Positions 49,758 to 63,634 of a stretch of DNA of 64,000 nt are shown piece by piece. Location of the stretch: the NCBI GenBank assembly GCA_914767715.1, contig OU612073.1, positions 15,128,001 through 15,192,000 of the forward strand. The letters are read 5' to 3'. The translations under genes were made by a program, and so were the position numbers. Under the pieces are notes generated by a model, which saw only the letters and a list, made by a program, of their open reading frames with translations, searched no databases and was not told where the DNA came from. This DNA comes from Membranipora membranacea (taxonomy: Eukaryota > Bryozoa > Gymnolaemata > Cheilostomatida > Membraniporidae). The first letter of the stretch is position 1, and every line of letters begins with the position of its first letter.

Positions 49758-49849
49758 TATTTTTATGTATATACAACCAATAATGCTGTATGATGTATTT
49801 TAATATACAGGTAAGATAAATAATATACTCATTTGCGCATTGACTGACC

Positions 49850-52800
49850 ATGGAAGCACTTCAGTACCGTACAATGTATGCTTTTGGTTGTATTAGTTAC
49901 CAGTCTGATTATCAAGAGGAGGAACCACCAACTAGACAATTGAGTCAGTCTTACTCACCTCTAGCACCAGCATATTCACTTATACCACAATACTCTAGAC
50001 CATTACAGACTCAAGGCACTACAACAGAAAGTTCAAACTCCTGTCTCAAATCTGCCTGCATATCACCCTGTTCTGGGCCTGTACCTGAACTCTTCAATCA
50101 TCAACTGAACAAAAATAATTATTGTACCAACAATAATAATAACGACAACTTCTCACCATTGTCACTCCATAACCTTGCCAGCAAGTCTCCAAACCTTTTG
50201 GTAACTGAGGCTGTTGCTGAGAGCAAAGATAACAGCATCACCATAGACCCTCTTTCAAATGCAGATCAAATGATTGATCCAAGCTTGGAACCGACTCCTA
50301 GAAACAGATGTAACACATGGCCTCTGCGGCGGGTTGAACCACCGTCCACTCATGACTCTGAGAGCAACCATGCTAGTGATAGTGTCATCAAAGAGGAGGA
50401 GCCTGAAGACTTTAGTGAGCTTGACGATGAGTCTCAATCACAAAACCTCTCTGGCGGCCAAGACCACTTAGGTATAGCAAATCAACTAGGAATTAATAAT
50501 AGCTCTGAACTCGGATCACAAGGAGACTTAAACGCCAAGAAGCAGTCTGCTCGCAAAAATGCTTGGGGTGAGTTCAATAGCATTGGCCTACATAAGACTA
50601 TACATGTTTTGATCAGTGAATCTTTAAGGTATGCAGATGATAATTGCAACTCGCATAACCATCTTCACGGGAAAATAGCCGTTGTAATCAGCTGTTATGT
50701 CTTCCTGATGTGCAGGTCAAACAACCATGTTTTATGCTATGCTGGGCCAGTTTTTTAAAGAAGTCATGCCGCATGTCTTGATCTACCGGTGAGACAGGCC
50801 ATGATTCGAGCAATGCTCATTCAACCAGTATCCTAGCTTGTTTGGTCTTTCACCTCGAGATATATTTGTTCCCAAATTATTCGGTATGAATATACTCCGT
50901 TCTTTCAATGTGTGAGCAATTTGGGAATGGCAACTTAGCGGGATGTCTCTCCCACGTCAAGGAACGATCAGATAGTGATTATGGCTGTCTTTAATTTAAA
51001 GCAAGGGTCAGAAACTCCAGGAAAAGAATTAAAGTTGGGATTATTCTTTTTTCACTCACATTAAGTACAATTCACCCCTTTGCTTCCCTCCCTGAATTTA
51101 CTCTTTTTTGCTACTTGCAACGCATAAGACATTATCTATATATTGGTTTATGTCCTTTGATTGTAAACAAGAAAACCACAATTCACTGATGTGGTAAAGT
51201 TAGGTCTACAGTTACTTCTTAAAAAGTTGTGGTTCAAAATACTGCAATCTACTCTTTGTGGCTTAGTAGCGCTTGTACGGTGCCTAAAAATAGATATTTG
51301 CTTGCAAGATCTACAAATTTCCTTTTGTGTGAAGAAATTATCCCAATATTCAAGGACCAGAGTTTCAATTTGTAAACAAATACATGCAGCATGCAGATTG
51401 AGTGAGCAGCAATTGGGTAAATTCCTGATTTAATGGTCTTTGGCTGACAAGTTGGGGTGACCTCAACCTACAACTTTTAGCATTGACACTTTCATACGAT
51501 TTATTTCTATTAGACATACACAATATTGGTTTGTGTTGAATTTCTCCCTCCATGGTGATTAACTCTCAATTTAACATATTATGGGATTCACCATAACGGG
51601 TGTAGCACATGGTTGTGGTTTCCTTAGTGGTCTTTAATCTCAGCTGATAGGCCCAGCTGTCATGTGTAGGTAGGGAAGACTCTGCTCAGTAGTAAGTTTG
51701 TACTAGTCGATAGTGGATTACTTTATATACCTACTAACGCATTGAATTAAGAGGCCACATTCTTGTTAATCGTAGAGTGTGATTAATAATATAGTCAGCT
51801 GTTTTATAATGTTTGACTGCCTCGATGCTTTGCGAGGCTCTATCAGAGACTATAGTCTCTGGCTCTATTGCGCTTCACTGAGAGAATGCAATCAACCTAT
51901 TTATTTGCCACCATGCGATTGTATTAGAATTTTTGTTGGCAAGTTTCGAAACCTTACGCCACAGCTATTCATATAGGCTTGCAGCAGTGCTGTAGGCTTG
52001 TATAGAACTGAATCAAATCACTAAGCCAGGTCTTTCTGCCCTCGTCTATTCATGCTAATAGGAGATATTGGAAATATGCTGACTTTGAAAGGGAATGATT
52101 AAATGTTGCATTACTACCTATTTATTGACGAGGGTAGCAAATGAGAATAGCTGATGTCCCATGTGAGCAGGGAGAATTCTCCCTGATGTGAGTTGTGAGC
52201 TACTGAAAGAATGGCATGCTACGGATATTTGGGAGCAGCTGTGGATTGCACATAGTCCGCGCAGTTTTTGATGTATGATAGTTTTCATCGGATAACTATA
52301 TTTTAATGATACGGAAAATTGTGGTTGATATACCAAACTCCTAGATAATACTGTCTAGTAGGCCTACAAGGCCCTATTCCCTGCAATCCCTTCACTACGA
52401 TAGTGTTGGCCCTAATAACTGGACGTTATTCATGGTGCTTTACCAAAAAAATGGTAGATCTTAATCCACTCTAGGGCTGTCGGTATTGTATAGTGCATGT
52501 AAATGATTTAATAGATAGGATTACTGTGGCAGTGAACCAGTTTGCGAGACAGTGAGAAGATATCCTAAATACACTGACCGTCAAGTCAGTAAGTGGGTCG
52601 TTAGAAAAAGTTACCGATCCAGTCAAAGTGATACCACCACCGCACGCTGATCGACCAAAGGATTGATTGGGAGGATATGACTTGTCCTAAGATGTGGGTT
52701 CGTTTTATTTATTCTAGGTAACTTGTCCTACGCTGATTTGATAACTAAAGCGATACAGTCGTCACCTGAGAAAAGGCTGACATTATCACAGATTTATGAC

Positions 52801-55800
52801 TGGATGGTACAAAATGTCGGATATTTCAGAGATAAGGGTGACAGTAACAGCTCTGCTGGTTGGAAGGTATGTATATATAAAGTATATTACATTATGTATT
52901 ATCGTATGTGTTCATTGACCGTATTACAGAACCAGCGTTTTTCTGCATTGTTGGTGTGTCCCACTTTTTACTGGTATTCCGTATATGATATAGGTGTAAT
53001 GCAGCTGCTATGTAGATCGAGCTTATGACCATGATACGTGGGCTCTAAACATTATATTGAAGAAAGGCTGCATAAATTAAGACTACAATGCATGTGTGAG
53101 AGGAGACTCGATGACGATTTTAAGGATAAGATCGTGTATGAGCTGACATGCTTGCATTTTTGAGCCGCCGTCGGCTCGCCAGTTGAATGGAACCAACCGG
53201 AATTCGGGCAAATTGGATCAGACTTGATCTAGGTCTGGATAGGCATGCCATTTGTTACTCTCTCTATTATGCAGTGTGCTAGAATCAACTAGATAAATCT
53301 TGTAATTTTGAAGAGTTAGTTATATTATATTATTATTAGTTATAGCGTATTGCTTCATTTTTAAATAGATGAAATTTTTTATTGTTTGTTGTAGAACTCC
53401 ATTCGACACAACCTCTCCTTACACCCTCGCTTCATGAGAGTCCAGAATGAGGGAGCCGGAAAGTCTTCGTGGTGGGTAATAGACCCCGATGCAAAGCCTG
53501 GTAGGCCTAAGGCTCCTCGCAGGCCCAGAGGCGGCTCAATGGACAATAAATCTATGAGTATGAAAGCTAGCAGAGATCGTGCCATGAAGAATTTGAGAGA
53601 GCGACAAACTAAAGCGCTCATCAACAAGGATGGAACTATAAGTCCTGGTTTGTACCCTGTCATTGTGTTTTGCAATGTTATCATCCCTATTATTTTTAAT
53701 TAAATAATAAACTGACCTTGATATACCTGTACTACTAGCTAATTTGGTTTACTTAGCACCGGACCAACAAAATTGAAAACAACAATGTTCTTTTTTGTGG
53801 ACGGAATATGTCAACTGCTGCACCTGAGTGCATTGTGCAGAAGCCCTGCTATGACAAGACATAGTCAGTGATAAGTGATACTGATGATATAGTCTGTAGC
53901 CTGTCCCATACAGGGTTCAGAACCTGAGCTTTGCTTACCTCAGAATATGCGTCACCTAATCCTGACTCCTGAGCCAATCCTTACAGAGTGGTAGTAATGT
54001 CAGCAACTAGGTTACTAACAGCCGCCGCGTGTCATTACATGGCTTATTATGTCGCTAACTTTATAGTCCTAATAAATCACCCAATGTTGACAAGACCATG
54101 TCTTACAAGGCCTCACCAAACTGATCATTCTTTGTGCCAAAATCAGGAGCACCTAAACATATATAATGTATTGACTTAATATACAGATATATAATAATAA
54201 TAATATATATTGTTATATTTTAGTGTCACCAGGGAATGAGTTTACGTTATCACCAGGTGATGGGAACTACAGAGAAAGGGCTAGTAGTTTCGCTAGTACT
54301 GTCAGTCATGGACCAAGATCTCCAGATCCACTCGTGGAACACAAGGTACAGTCACATGGTTATATTACCTCTAGCGAAGAACTCGCAGGAGAAAAAGGGC
54401 ACCGTTTCGCACAAGCTTGAAATAGCTATTTATGGCTAGTTTACAATAATATACTCAACTTCATTACTTTATAAATGGACACCCACCTAAAGTAGCTAAA
54501 CTTGTGCTAGCTGACATGAAGTCATCCTCAAACTAAGCTCTAGCTGACATGAAGTCACCCTCAAACTAAGCTCTAGCTAACATTAAGTCATCCTCAAACT
54601 AAGCTCTAGCTAACATTAAGTCATCCTCAAACTAAGCTCTAGCTAACATTAAGTCACCCTCAAACTAAGCTCTAGCTAACATTAAGTCATCCTCAAACTA
54701 AGCTCTAGCTGACATTAAGTCATCCTCAAACTAAGCTCTAGCTAACATTAAGTCACCCTCAAACTAAGCTCTAGCTAACATTAAGTCACCCTCAAACTAA
54801 GCTCTAGCCAACATTAAGTCATCCTCAAACTAAGCTCTAGCTGACATTAAGTCATCCTCAAACTAAGCTCTAGCTAACATTAAGTCACCCTCAAACTAAG
54901 CTCTAGCTAACATTAAGTCATCCTCAAACTAAGCTCTAGCTAACATTAAGTCATCCTCAAACTAAGCTCTAGCTAACATTAAGTCATCCTCAAACTAAGC
55001 TCTAGCTGACATGAAGTCATCCTCAAACTAAGCTCTAGCTAACATTTAGTCACCCTCAAACAAAGCTCTAGCTGACATGAAGTCATTCTCAAACTAAGCT
55101 CTAGCTAACATTAAGTCATCCTCAAACTAAGCTCTAGCTAACATTAAGTCATCATCAAACTAAGCTCTAGCTAACATTAAGTCATCCTCAAACTAAGCTC
55201 TAGCTGACATTAAGTCATCCTCAAACTAAGCTCTAGCTAACATTAAGTCATCCTCAAACTAAGCTCTAGCTAACATTAGTATTTTCTCCTCTGGGTTATT
55301 ACCAAAGATTTAATAATATTTAATTATTACAAATTTTCTATCCTGGTCACCCAAGTGACCCAAACACTGCAATAGTGAAAGCAGTGCGTGCTATGTGGTG
55401 GTAGGCTTCTTATACTACTATGTAATGATATCATCTTTTTATCGCAAAAAATCATTCTCAAAAACTAACTACAAATAATGACCTTCTAGCAAGGAAGAAC
55501 TTTGTTATGTACCTGAAGCTGGTAAACAACAAACTTGGCTTGTGAACTTTATGGCTATTATGTTGATATCTGCATGATATCATCTTTCGATGTGAAAGTG
55601 TTTATAAGTATCTTCTGCTGGCTGTATGTTATACAATATATACATTCCCCAGCTACAAGAAAGTAGAACAAAGTTTGGCTGAATTCTTGGAAAATATAAT
55701 CTTACTACCAGGCAGTCTGCTCCTGGATCTGTCTACATTAGGCTAACAGAATGGAATATCACCTAACCGAAATCTTGAAAAAGGGATTACTATCATCTCA

Positions 55801-58800
55801 AAATTTGATTGTCCCAAGAAAACACCACCTTTGTTCTGAAACGGTGTAGTCACTTTATAGTAGCTATAGCAACAAGGTATCTGTACTATCTTACTGTCTA
55901 GTCTTATTGGGACTGTCTGCTGTGCTCTGAGTAGCCGTATATGATGGTCTATAGACGGCTATGATGGTCTATGGTCTATAGACGTCTATGATGGTACGGC
56001 TGGTCACAGAGGGTAGACAGTGGCCTTACCGCCATGATACGCAGTGTGACCAGACACCCAGGGTGACCAGACATCGCACTCAGATAATCCACAGTCTGCA
56101 AAACATCAATATGTAACTTGGCGTGCTCACCCAAACTTGAGTCAAGGCAAAACTATTCAAATTAGCTATCAAATACCTCATCGGTTTGCGCAAACTTTCC
56201 ACCGCTATTGAAAAATTTATGAGTTGAGGGTTTGTTGATAATTTGGTTTTGGCGCGGTGACAACCAGCGTTGCAAGAGAGTGGACGAAAGAAAATATTTT
56301 TGTCTGGAGTTGGTGACGGCTTCATACCAGTAACAGAAAAAGTCTACTAGATGTTTCAATTTCATCACTTTAAAATTTCATTTTGCATCAGTCTACAGTG
56401 TAGACATAGATTTACTATAGTATATCAAGGCTACAGCTGCAGAGTAAACCATTTTGTTCTACATCTTAGTCTGAATCACCCGTCTGATCCTTGTATTTAA
56501 TACATTGCTGTTGGCAATACCGGCACTTTTCAATGTTTTGTTCTATATTATATTATATTTTTAATTTTATATTGTAGCTATCACCATGGGGCTCAGAAAA
56601 CTACCTGGTGGATAACGAGTATCCTATGGACTCAAGTAATAAACTGCCTGATGATTTCGATCTGATGGGTCTGAAGTTTGCAGAACTATCTGACGGTGGG
56701 GGCTTCATGAACGCCCTCGAGGATATCAACGAGCCCTCAGGCTATATTGGTATGGATACTAATACCAGTGGTGGTCCGCCTGGCGGGTCTAACATGGCTA
56801 ACATGAACTCTATGTACAGTAACGCCAAGCCGCCATGTAAGTTAACTACGACATGATATATTCTCTTGAACGCCGTAAATGAATTTATTGGATTGTCTAG
56901 GACACCATTTTCCTGGGAAACCAGATGGCAGCTTATCATCTTTAGTTTGGTTTCCCACAAAGTTAGTGAAACTCGCAGGGTTTCAGTAGAAAGAAAATGT
57001 TATTCTCACTGAACTGTGGAATAGCAACAAAAACAACATCAAAGAGGATTTTACACTATGAGCAAGCAAAACATGTGACCTATAACTCAGAATATGGGTA
57101 TTTGAAAAGAATATTTTCAGTTCATAGATCAAAGAGCTCAAGGATTTTTATTGTCTTATATTGCATTTTGTATTATATTTATCATATTATATGCATTTTA
57201 TATTGATCTCGTGTTTATAATTTACAGATTTCACATATATAACGAATGAAACTGGATCCACTAGTTTCAATCCTCCTCCACCATACCAAGAACAAGGAGG
57301 GAATACTCAACAACAGTATAATAAACAGTCCATCAACTCGGCAGCTGCACAAACGGTAAATATGTTCTCCCTCAGTGTATAACAGCGTCAGCTGAGTGTG
57401 TAGTTATTGGCTACCTCTTGTGCATGTTGCTCAGTAAATCTGTTAGATCGGAAGAAAATCGATAAAATATATGTGACACATAGTATATAATAATATAGGT
57501 AATCATACAATATATATGGTGTACATCATATGTATGACTGTCAAAAATGTGTATTACAGAATTTCACTACTGCTTGGATGTAGATCAAATTTTGACCCAA
57601 TTTCCCCGCATTCTACTGTTGCCGTCAACTGATGCATTCTACTGATGCATCCTATTGGCACATTTTACTAGCAGCTCAAAATCCGAAAGTTAGGCAAAAT
57701 GGATCATACTCGATCAAGTATGGATGTTGGCTTCTCTATTTTTAGAGTCTATACAAAGACTCAATGCTGAGCTATGTAAACGCTGGTAACAACGGTAATA
57801 ACAACAGCCTAAGTCCTAACATGGCACAGAGGCAGTCATACTCTCGCGGAGGATACAGCTCTAACGGCGCGCTGCCCAATCAGAACATCACTACATCATC
57901 ACAGCAACAGCAGAGCCTCTCTGCCGCACAACAAGCTCAACCTCAACAAAGGGTTAGTCATCATAATATCATGGTAAAATTTTTGGGAAAATAGAAAGTT
58001 GACCTCAACAAAGGGTTAGTCAGCATTATATCGCAGTGAAGTTTTAGGTTTATAGAAGGATCTTGGATTGTGGAGCATGCCACGCTACCTGCGCGTTTCT
58101 CGTGTGTGTTCTAGTGTCATCTAATATTCCTCTAAATTGCTTAGTAGGATCATGAAGAAATAGGAACCGGGGCACTATCCCTGATTTCGCCATTAGAAAT
58201 AGTCATACCTCAAACCTGAGAATGACTCAGATTTCTTTGCTCAAACTGGAGCTAGCTGGCCTACCCCTGATTAATGAATCAGGGGTAGGCCAGCTAGGCT
58301 AGCTGGGCTGCTTGTTGGGAGAGGATATTTGGACATTGCAGGAAACTGTTGATAATGTGAAAATTAGTCATCTTCTGCCACATGCAGCTTATGCCTGGTC
58401 TCACGTATAAGCTGTCAACGGCCTGCCCGGTTGACAGTTTGGGGTTATTACCCAAATGTTGCCATATCTCTGCCCTTGGGATGGTCCTCATGCAGAAGGC
58501 ATACATGGTAATATTGTCAACTCTTTGTATGTATATTTGTCACCGAAGTCAGGTGACTGCTCTAGACTTCAATTACATAAAATAAACGTGATGTAATTAA
58601 TCTTTTTTCTCTTGAGACAAAATGCTAACAGTGAGTGTGAATCTGGTCCATGTTCTAAGATCAGAATAACAATTAAGTAGTTTTCTAAATCCAACAGCGC
58701 TGCTGGCAGTATGGAGAGGAAAATTTGCAAAAAATTAAAACCAATCAAATGTATTGGCTTTATACTTTAGTTCCTATTTCAGGCTACACCATATATTATT

Positions 58801-60257
58801 TAGATTTGCGCTTGGACAAATATTCAATACCAACAACTAGTCCTTGACTTGAATATATATAATTTATTTATATAGCTCTCCAGCTTGTAGACTATATCAC
58901 ATGTTTGCATTCTTGCTAGCAGATAAAATCTAGCTCATTTTGCCAGATGTGAGTTTGGTTTGCATTGTTTTGAAGTACATTTATTGATTTGTTACGATTA
59001 CATCCGCAAAAAAAATAAGTTCTGATTAACCGATGTGTGTCTTTTCCAGGTATTACCTAGCTCAATTAGAGCAGCTCTTGGTGGCGGCGCAGTACCTCAG
59101 CGCCCCACAATCTCACAGTCACTTATGGAAAGCGCACCTATCCTCACACAACAGCTGCTAGACTTTCAACCACCAACACAGCAGCAGCAACAACAACAAC
59201 AGATGTATAATCAAACTAGGGTAAGTGTTAACAGTGTGCATCTCCTACTCCGCCTGTCATTGTTAACGAAAATACCTTATAATATAATAATATTATACTC
59301 TACTGGAGTTTTTATTGGATTTTGAATTTCGCTTTCGGAAATTTGCTAATTATTTCTTTGATGAATCATTAGATGTATCAAAATTCTCACTTATGAAGGA
59401 ATTCCAAAATTAAAATTTCAAGAATTCTATAGTTCTTGGCTAGGTCTCTAAGTTTAATTCTGTTATCAAATCGCTAAAGAATCACAGTACAAATTTTTTA
59501 CATACTGTATGGAAAAGGAAATCTTCATTCAAACATGTTTTTTGATTACAGGGTATGAACCCATCTCGGGCGGGAGCACCTGGTAATTTTAACCCAGCAT
59601 ATGGAAGTCAGCAGTCTGGTCAACCTGGAGGAGACAACTACTACTTCCCTAACTTCCCCAATGACCTTGACCTAGACAATGATAGTATGGCCGACCTGTT
59701 CAGCTGTGATGTAGATCAGGTCAGTATTGTAGCCTTTCATAAAAAATAAAAAAATAAACATTTTTACTGTATCAGGACATATATGGAATAGTTTTTTTTT
59801 CAAAATTATGAAGTTTACAAATCAAAATTAAACTGACAGACTGTATGGAAATATCCATATCTACATGACCGACTACACTTCTTATGTAGTATAAACTGCT
59901 TCTATCTCACATCCAGAAGAAATAAAACATTTGGTTCTCTCATTGTTTCCCTCAATCCCATAAACATATATGCAATATTGTATGTTTGTATGTTTACCAT
60001 AGATGAAACAAACGTATCCATGAACTTTTTGTTAGACCAAGTTCAGAATTTGTACTTAATATACCATAATGATCAAAGACACATCAGATTCATAGAAGCA
60101 TCAGATTTACATTGAGTAATATTATGTATTATAGATCATCGCTCAGGAGATGCAAATGGATGGAGGGCAGATCGATTTAGCTGGATTTGACATTTATTCG
60201 AATCAGCAACAACAGCAGCAATCCAACAGTAACCAATTAGGTATTGGTCTATCATAA
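49850..60257 (+). CDS. FOXO: FOXO forkhead transcription factor, tandem copy 2
   Basis: Ten exons (49850-50567, 52718-52866, 53395-53647, 54224-54345, 56578-56836, 57228-57355, 57746-57952, 59050-59220, 59552-59719, 60135-60257) join in phase to 765 residues with the same splice phases as copy 1. The frame is open throughout, all three Akt-type sites are kept (RNRCNT, RPRGGS, RERASS), and so is the activation motif. Differences from copy 1 in the DNA-binding region are SLHPRF for [22 protein letters not shown] for [14 protein letters not shown] (two residues longer), and [11 protein letters not shown] for [11 protein letters not shown]. In exon 1 about a dozen residues differ, and one residue is missing near SNSC. 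Each copy should be able to make a protein. Whether both are expressed cannot be read from the sequence. Confidence 0.94.
54507..55277. repeat. 33-bp minisatellite, about 23 units, in intron 4 of FOXO copy 2
   Basis: The unit is AACATTAAGTCATCCTCAAA followed by CTAAGCTCTAGCT. Units vary mainly at CATCC/CACCC and AACATT/GACAT(G/T). Copy 1 has only a diverged single trace at the same place (about 39648-39680), so the array grew in copy 2. Confidence 0.95.
58254..58295. repeat. Perfect 19-bp-stem hairpin in FOXO copy 2 intron 7
   Basis: AGCTGGCCTACCCCTGATT, an AATG loop and the exact inverse. About 90 bases downstream two more small inverted repeats follow (AGCTTAT...ATAAGCT and CTGTCAAC...GTTGACAG), also present in copy 1. 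Confidence 0.85.
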
Positions 60258-63200
60258 CGGATGGCCTTGACCTCCTTAAATGATGTCACATATATTCTTA
60301 AAATGTGCAGCTTGGCGGTGACTAGGGTCATGATGCAGTGAAAATTGACAGCGTCTGGTTGTACCAATACCGGCAGCTGTGGTAACCAGAAATTTAGTTT
60401 AGACTGTCTACTTACGAATGAATATTGCCTATGAATATGATAAACGATCGGTTCTGTAAACTTCATCAGTTAAAAGTTCTTTCTAGCAACCAACCAGCTT
60501 GTTTCTTATGATGAGTTGATGTTGCTACACTACTGCCCCTTGCCTGTGGGCCTACTACTATAAAATATATTTTCTATTCTAAGTGATTTTGTTTGTCAAG
60601 ACCAAATCATGATATAAGGAAATTATTGAAATTAATTTTGGTTGATGATATTTAAGTTTTATTATTAGAATGCTCAGGTTACACTATAACTTATATTACT
60701 CGTGTTATAAAATGTTTAAGGCTAGTGTAAATTGTTCGGACTGCTGCCCCCCCCCCTCCAGATCAGACCCAACCCCCAACCAGAGGACCAGACCTTTTCT
60801 TTCACCATCTTAATTATAAGCCTGTGGCCTGTGATTCCCCTCCCAATGCGAGTCCCATCATACAATGGTTGTGCATACTCAGTTATTGTAATTATGGAAG
60901 ATCCATTATTATCCTTTGTATAAAACTATTTTATTCTTAGTACTCAAGATACATGTCCCTTTTTATTATTAACTCGAGTAACCTTAAACTTGCACCCTGG
61001 TGGTGAAAATTCTGTCGATACCCAACTCAAAACTTCTTTTCTTTCATGAGAGACCGATACAAGATCTTCCTTCTCTCTTAAAACTTTTGACTTAATTTTT
61101 TACTCAGAATTGTACATAGTCATGTTATTACTTACTAGTATCAGTGCTGTGGATTGTGTAATGATTGATAGGCTCATATCTTTTATCATATCTTTGCTTC
61201 TCTTGTTCTAAACAAATTATTGTTATCTTGTATATAGGCCTCATGTTTGAACATCCTCCTACCCACAATCCCTCAGCTACATATAAATGTCTGGTCGGAG
61301 TATTTATATCTCTGTAAAAAACTTTTTGATGTGCCAAGACCTGCCCTGCAGTAAAACATGAATAGTGAATAAAAGTTTGATTTGCGATGTATGATTTTGT
61401 AGATGGTTGGTAGATTTTGTAGCTTTGTGAATTCTTGTTTTTCATGCAGGTTGTTTCGATCATGGCCAATCTTGCTTGGTTTATTGCACATGCCCCTGTT
61501 AGATCGTTTGTTCATTACTTGTATGGTACCTGAGGTTTTCACTGTAATTTTATTGTGGAATGAATTTTCTCACAATCTTGACATCTTCTTGGCTGTTGAT
61601 TTTCAAAATACTATTCACTGATTATTTTATATTCCCTACACTAACCACATTATAATACAGAGATGGATTTTTATTATAATTGTTATTTACAGTTATGGAA
61701 TGATTAATTGTCAATATAATTTTCCACATAAGTTACATAGTTTTCTCAGTTTGTACGACAGACTGCCTCGTTATAGAAGCTGTAGTTTTAATGCAGTGTG
61801 TATCATCAAGCTGCAAATGTTAGCTAGAGCTTAGTTAGCTTAGTCTGGGGACAAATCTCAATAGCTTGCAGGGTTTGAGTTGCTTACAAAGGTTTAGTAA
61901 ATTCTGGCTTGCCATAAATTTCACCTTTTCAAGTCTTCCTGATTGAAGAATTTTTCCGGGGAATATTCCCTCCATTTCCGTATGAATCACATGGCATGAT
62001 GTAGTAAGAATGCGAAAATTTGACTGTCAAGTGTCATTGTTGGAGATATTCTAAGAAATTTACATTATTTAAGTGTATGATAAAGTAAAAAGAAAGATTG
62101 ATTTGAAGCTAAACTCAAAATCCACGTGTACTCAAACATTTTTTTTTGCCATGTTATCGGATGAATAACTGAGAAATTTTCTTCATCGTTTAAAAATGGA
62201 GCAAAAAAAATTGACATAAATGATAAGACAATGAACATATAAATTATTTATATCTTTAAGTGGTGCTTTCCTGTAAGTTCACTGGTGCTGTGAAGTAAAA
62301 TATCCTAACAAACTGTCACAAATTTATCATCTACATAATATGGGGAAAAATGATGAAATAATACAAATATGTTGCATCACTCACCATGTTCTAAGAAATG
62401 AGGATGAAAGCCACCCAGTATTTGTGTATCTAATACTAATAACTTTTCTTGGAATTTGATTCATTTTTTCCTTCAACCCCTTTGGCTTGATCTACTGAAA
62501 TGATTGGTTATATTGGTAGGACAACTTCATTCTATGCACCTTTCTAACTCCAAGCTGAAGCTGTCCCATTTTGGCAGAACGATCCTAGGAGTGGCGTGAG
62601 AGCCTAACTTTAACTTACCTGTGGTGTGAAACTAAAATCAATGTTATAAAATCCTTGCGTTAATGATAAACGGTGCAGGGTAAGCTCACGCCATTTTCCA
62701 CCTACAAGGTAAAGCAACTCTACAGTGTTGAGGTCGTATCCAACCATGATCATGAAAGGGCCCATCCTTTTAGCATGCGCTGTGTAGCCTTATCTCTATT
62801 TATTAGAGTTTTCTCAACTGAACTGAACTTTATATAATATATTTATGCACACAGTTGATGAAAAGTCGATATAAGAGGGGTAACATCAGTTTCGCTCTCC
62901 AATGAAAGAATTGGAAAGTTGGAAAGAAAGAAGGTATCAAGAAACCAGTATCATAGTTCAAGGTAGCAGATGAAGTTGCAAAAGTATTTTAATTTCCTCA
63001 TCATCTTCTAAAAGCATGTTTCATCGGGTCTTCATATTTGGCTGAACGAGTAAACAACAGTGATGAAACATTAGGTGAAGTATTGTGTATGCAAAAACGC
63101 TGCTGATACTAAGCAGGGCCGTAGCCTAGAAAACAAGGTATGGGGGAGCACAAAACCTTGAGAGTGCTATGTATCACCAAGTTGATTGCTCCTCCAATTG

Positions 63201-63634
63201 GGTCTGGTTGGCCAAAGCGATTTTAAAGGAATTTGAAAAAACAGTGAAGTCCCAGATGTACTGATTCTAACACTGATTATTATTTATTAAATCACACTTC
63301 ATTGGCATCCCCTACTACGGTCTGCTTAGGGGATATCAGTGATTCAGTTAGGTGCATCAGCAGATCTCATTTACATGATACTACTAGTGATAAGACAGCA
63401 TTATTATCTGATTTGTTGACATTTTGAGAAGTGTTGTGTCCGGGTCAAGCACTTTTTTTTTTGGCACACATGTTACACATGTGAGTCATCATTATTCGAA
63501 CAATCCAAATGGACAGATGAAAATATGTACGCATCTTTTATCAGAGCAGCTCAGAAGAGACCGTTGATTGGTCAATAATCTTTAGGTCCAAAACAATACT
63601 ATACAAAAAGTTCAGAAGCGTGAAAGCTTTTGTA
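60258..63634. other. FOXO copy 2 3' flank and array spacer
   Basis: This is the counterpart of 46380-49757 with only scattered substitutions and small indels (for example a shorter poly-C run near 60749). No supported exon was seen. Confidence 0.6.

Larger units (their letters stand above)
49758..63634 (+). repeat. Tandem array unit 2 (13,877 bp) containing FOXO copy 2
   Basis: The left edge TATTTTTATGTATATACAAC is preceded by GAAAGCTTTTGTA, the same junction as at the start of unit 3 (63635). The unit lacks the two insertions of unit 1 and has gained the 33-bp minisatellite at 54507-55277. Confidence 0.93.

Noticed and set aside
50568-50758. FOXO copy 2 exon 1 frame continues past the splice donor for about 60 codons
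   Set aside because: The phase-1 GTGAGT donor inside the forkhead domain is conserved in both copies and joins correctly to exon 2. In copy 1 the readthrough frame stops much earlier, so it is not a conserved isoform.
54507-55277. Regular 33-bp repeats resembling a CRISPR array
   Set aside because: Units are directly joined with no spacers, and the array lies in an intron of an animal gene.
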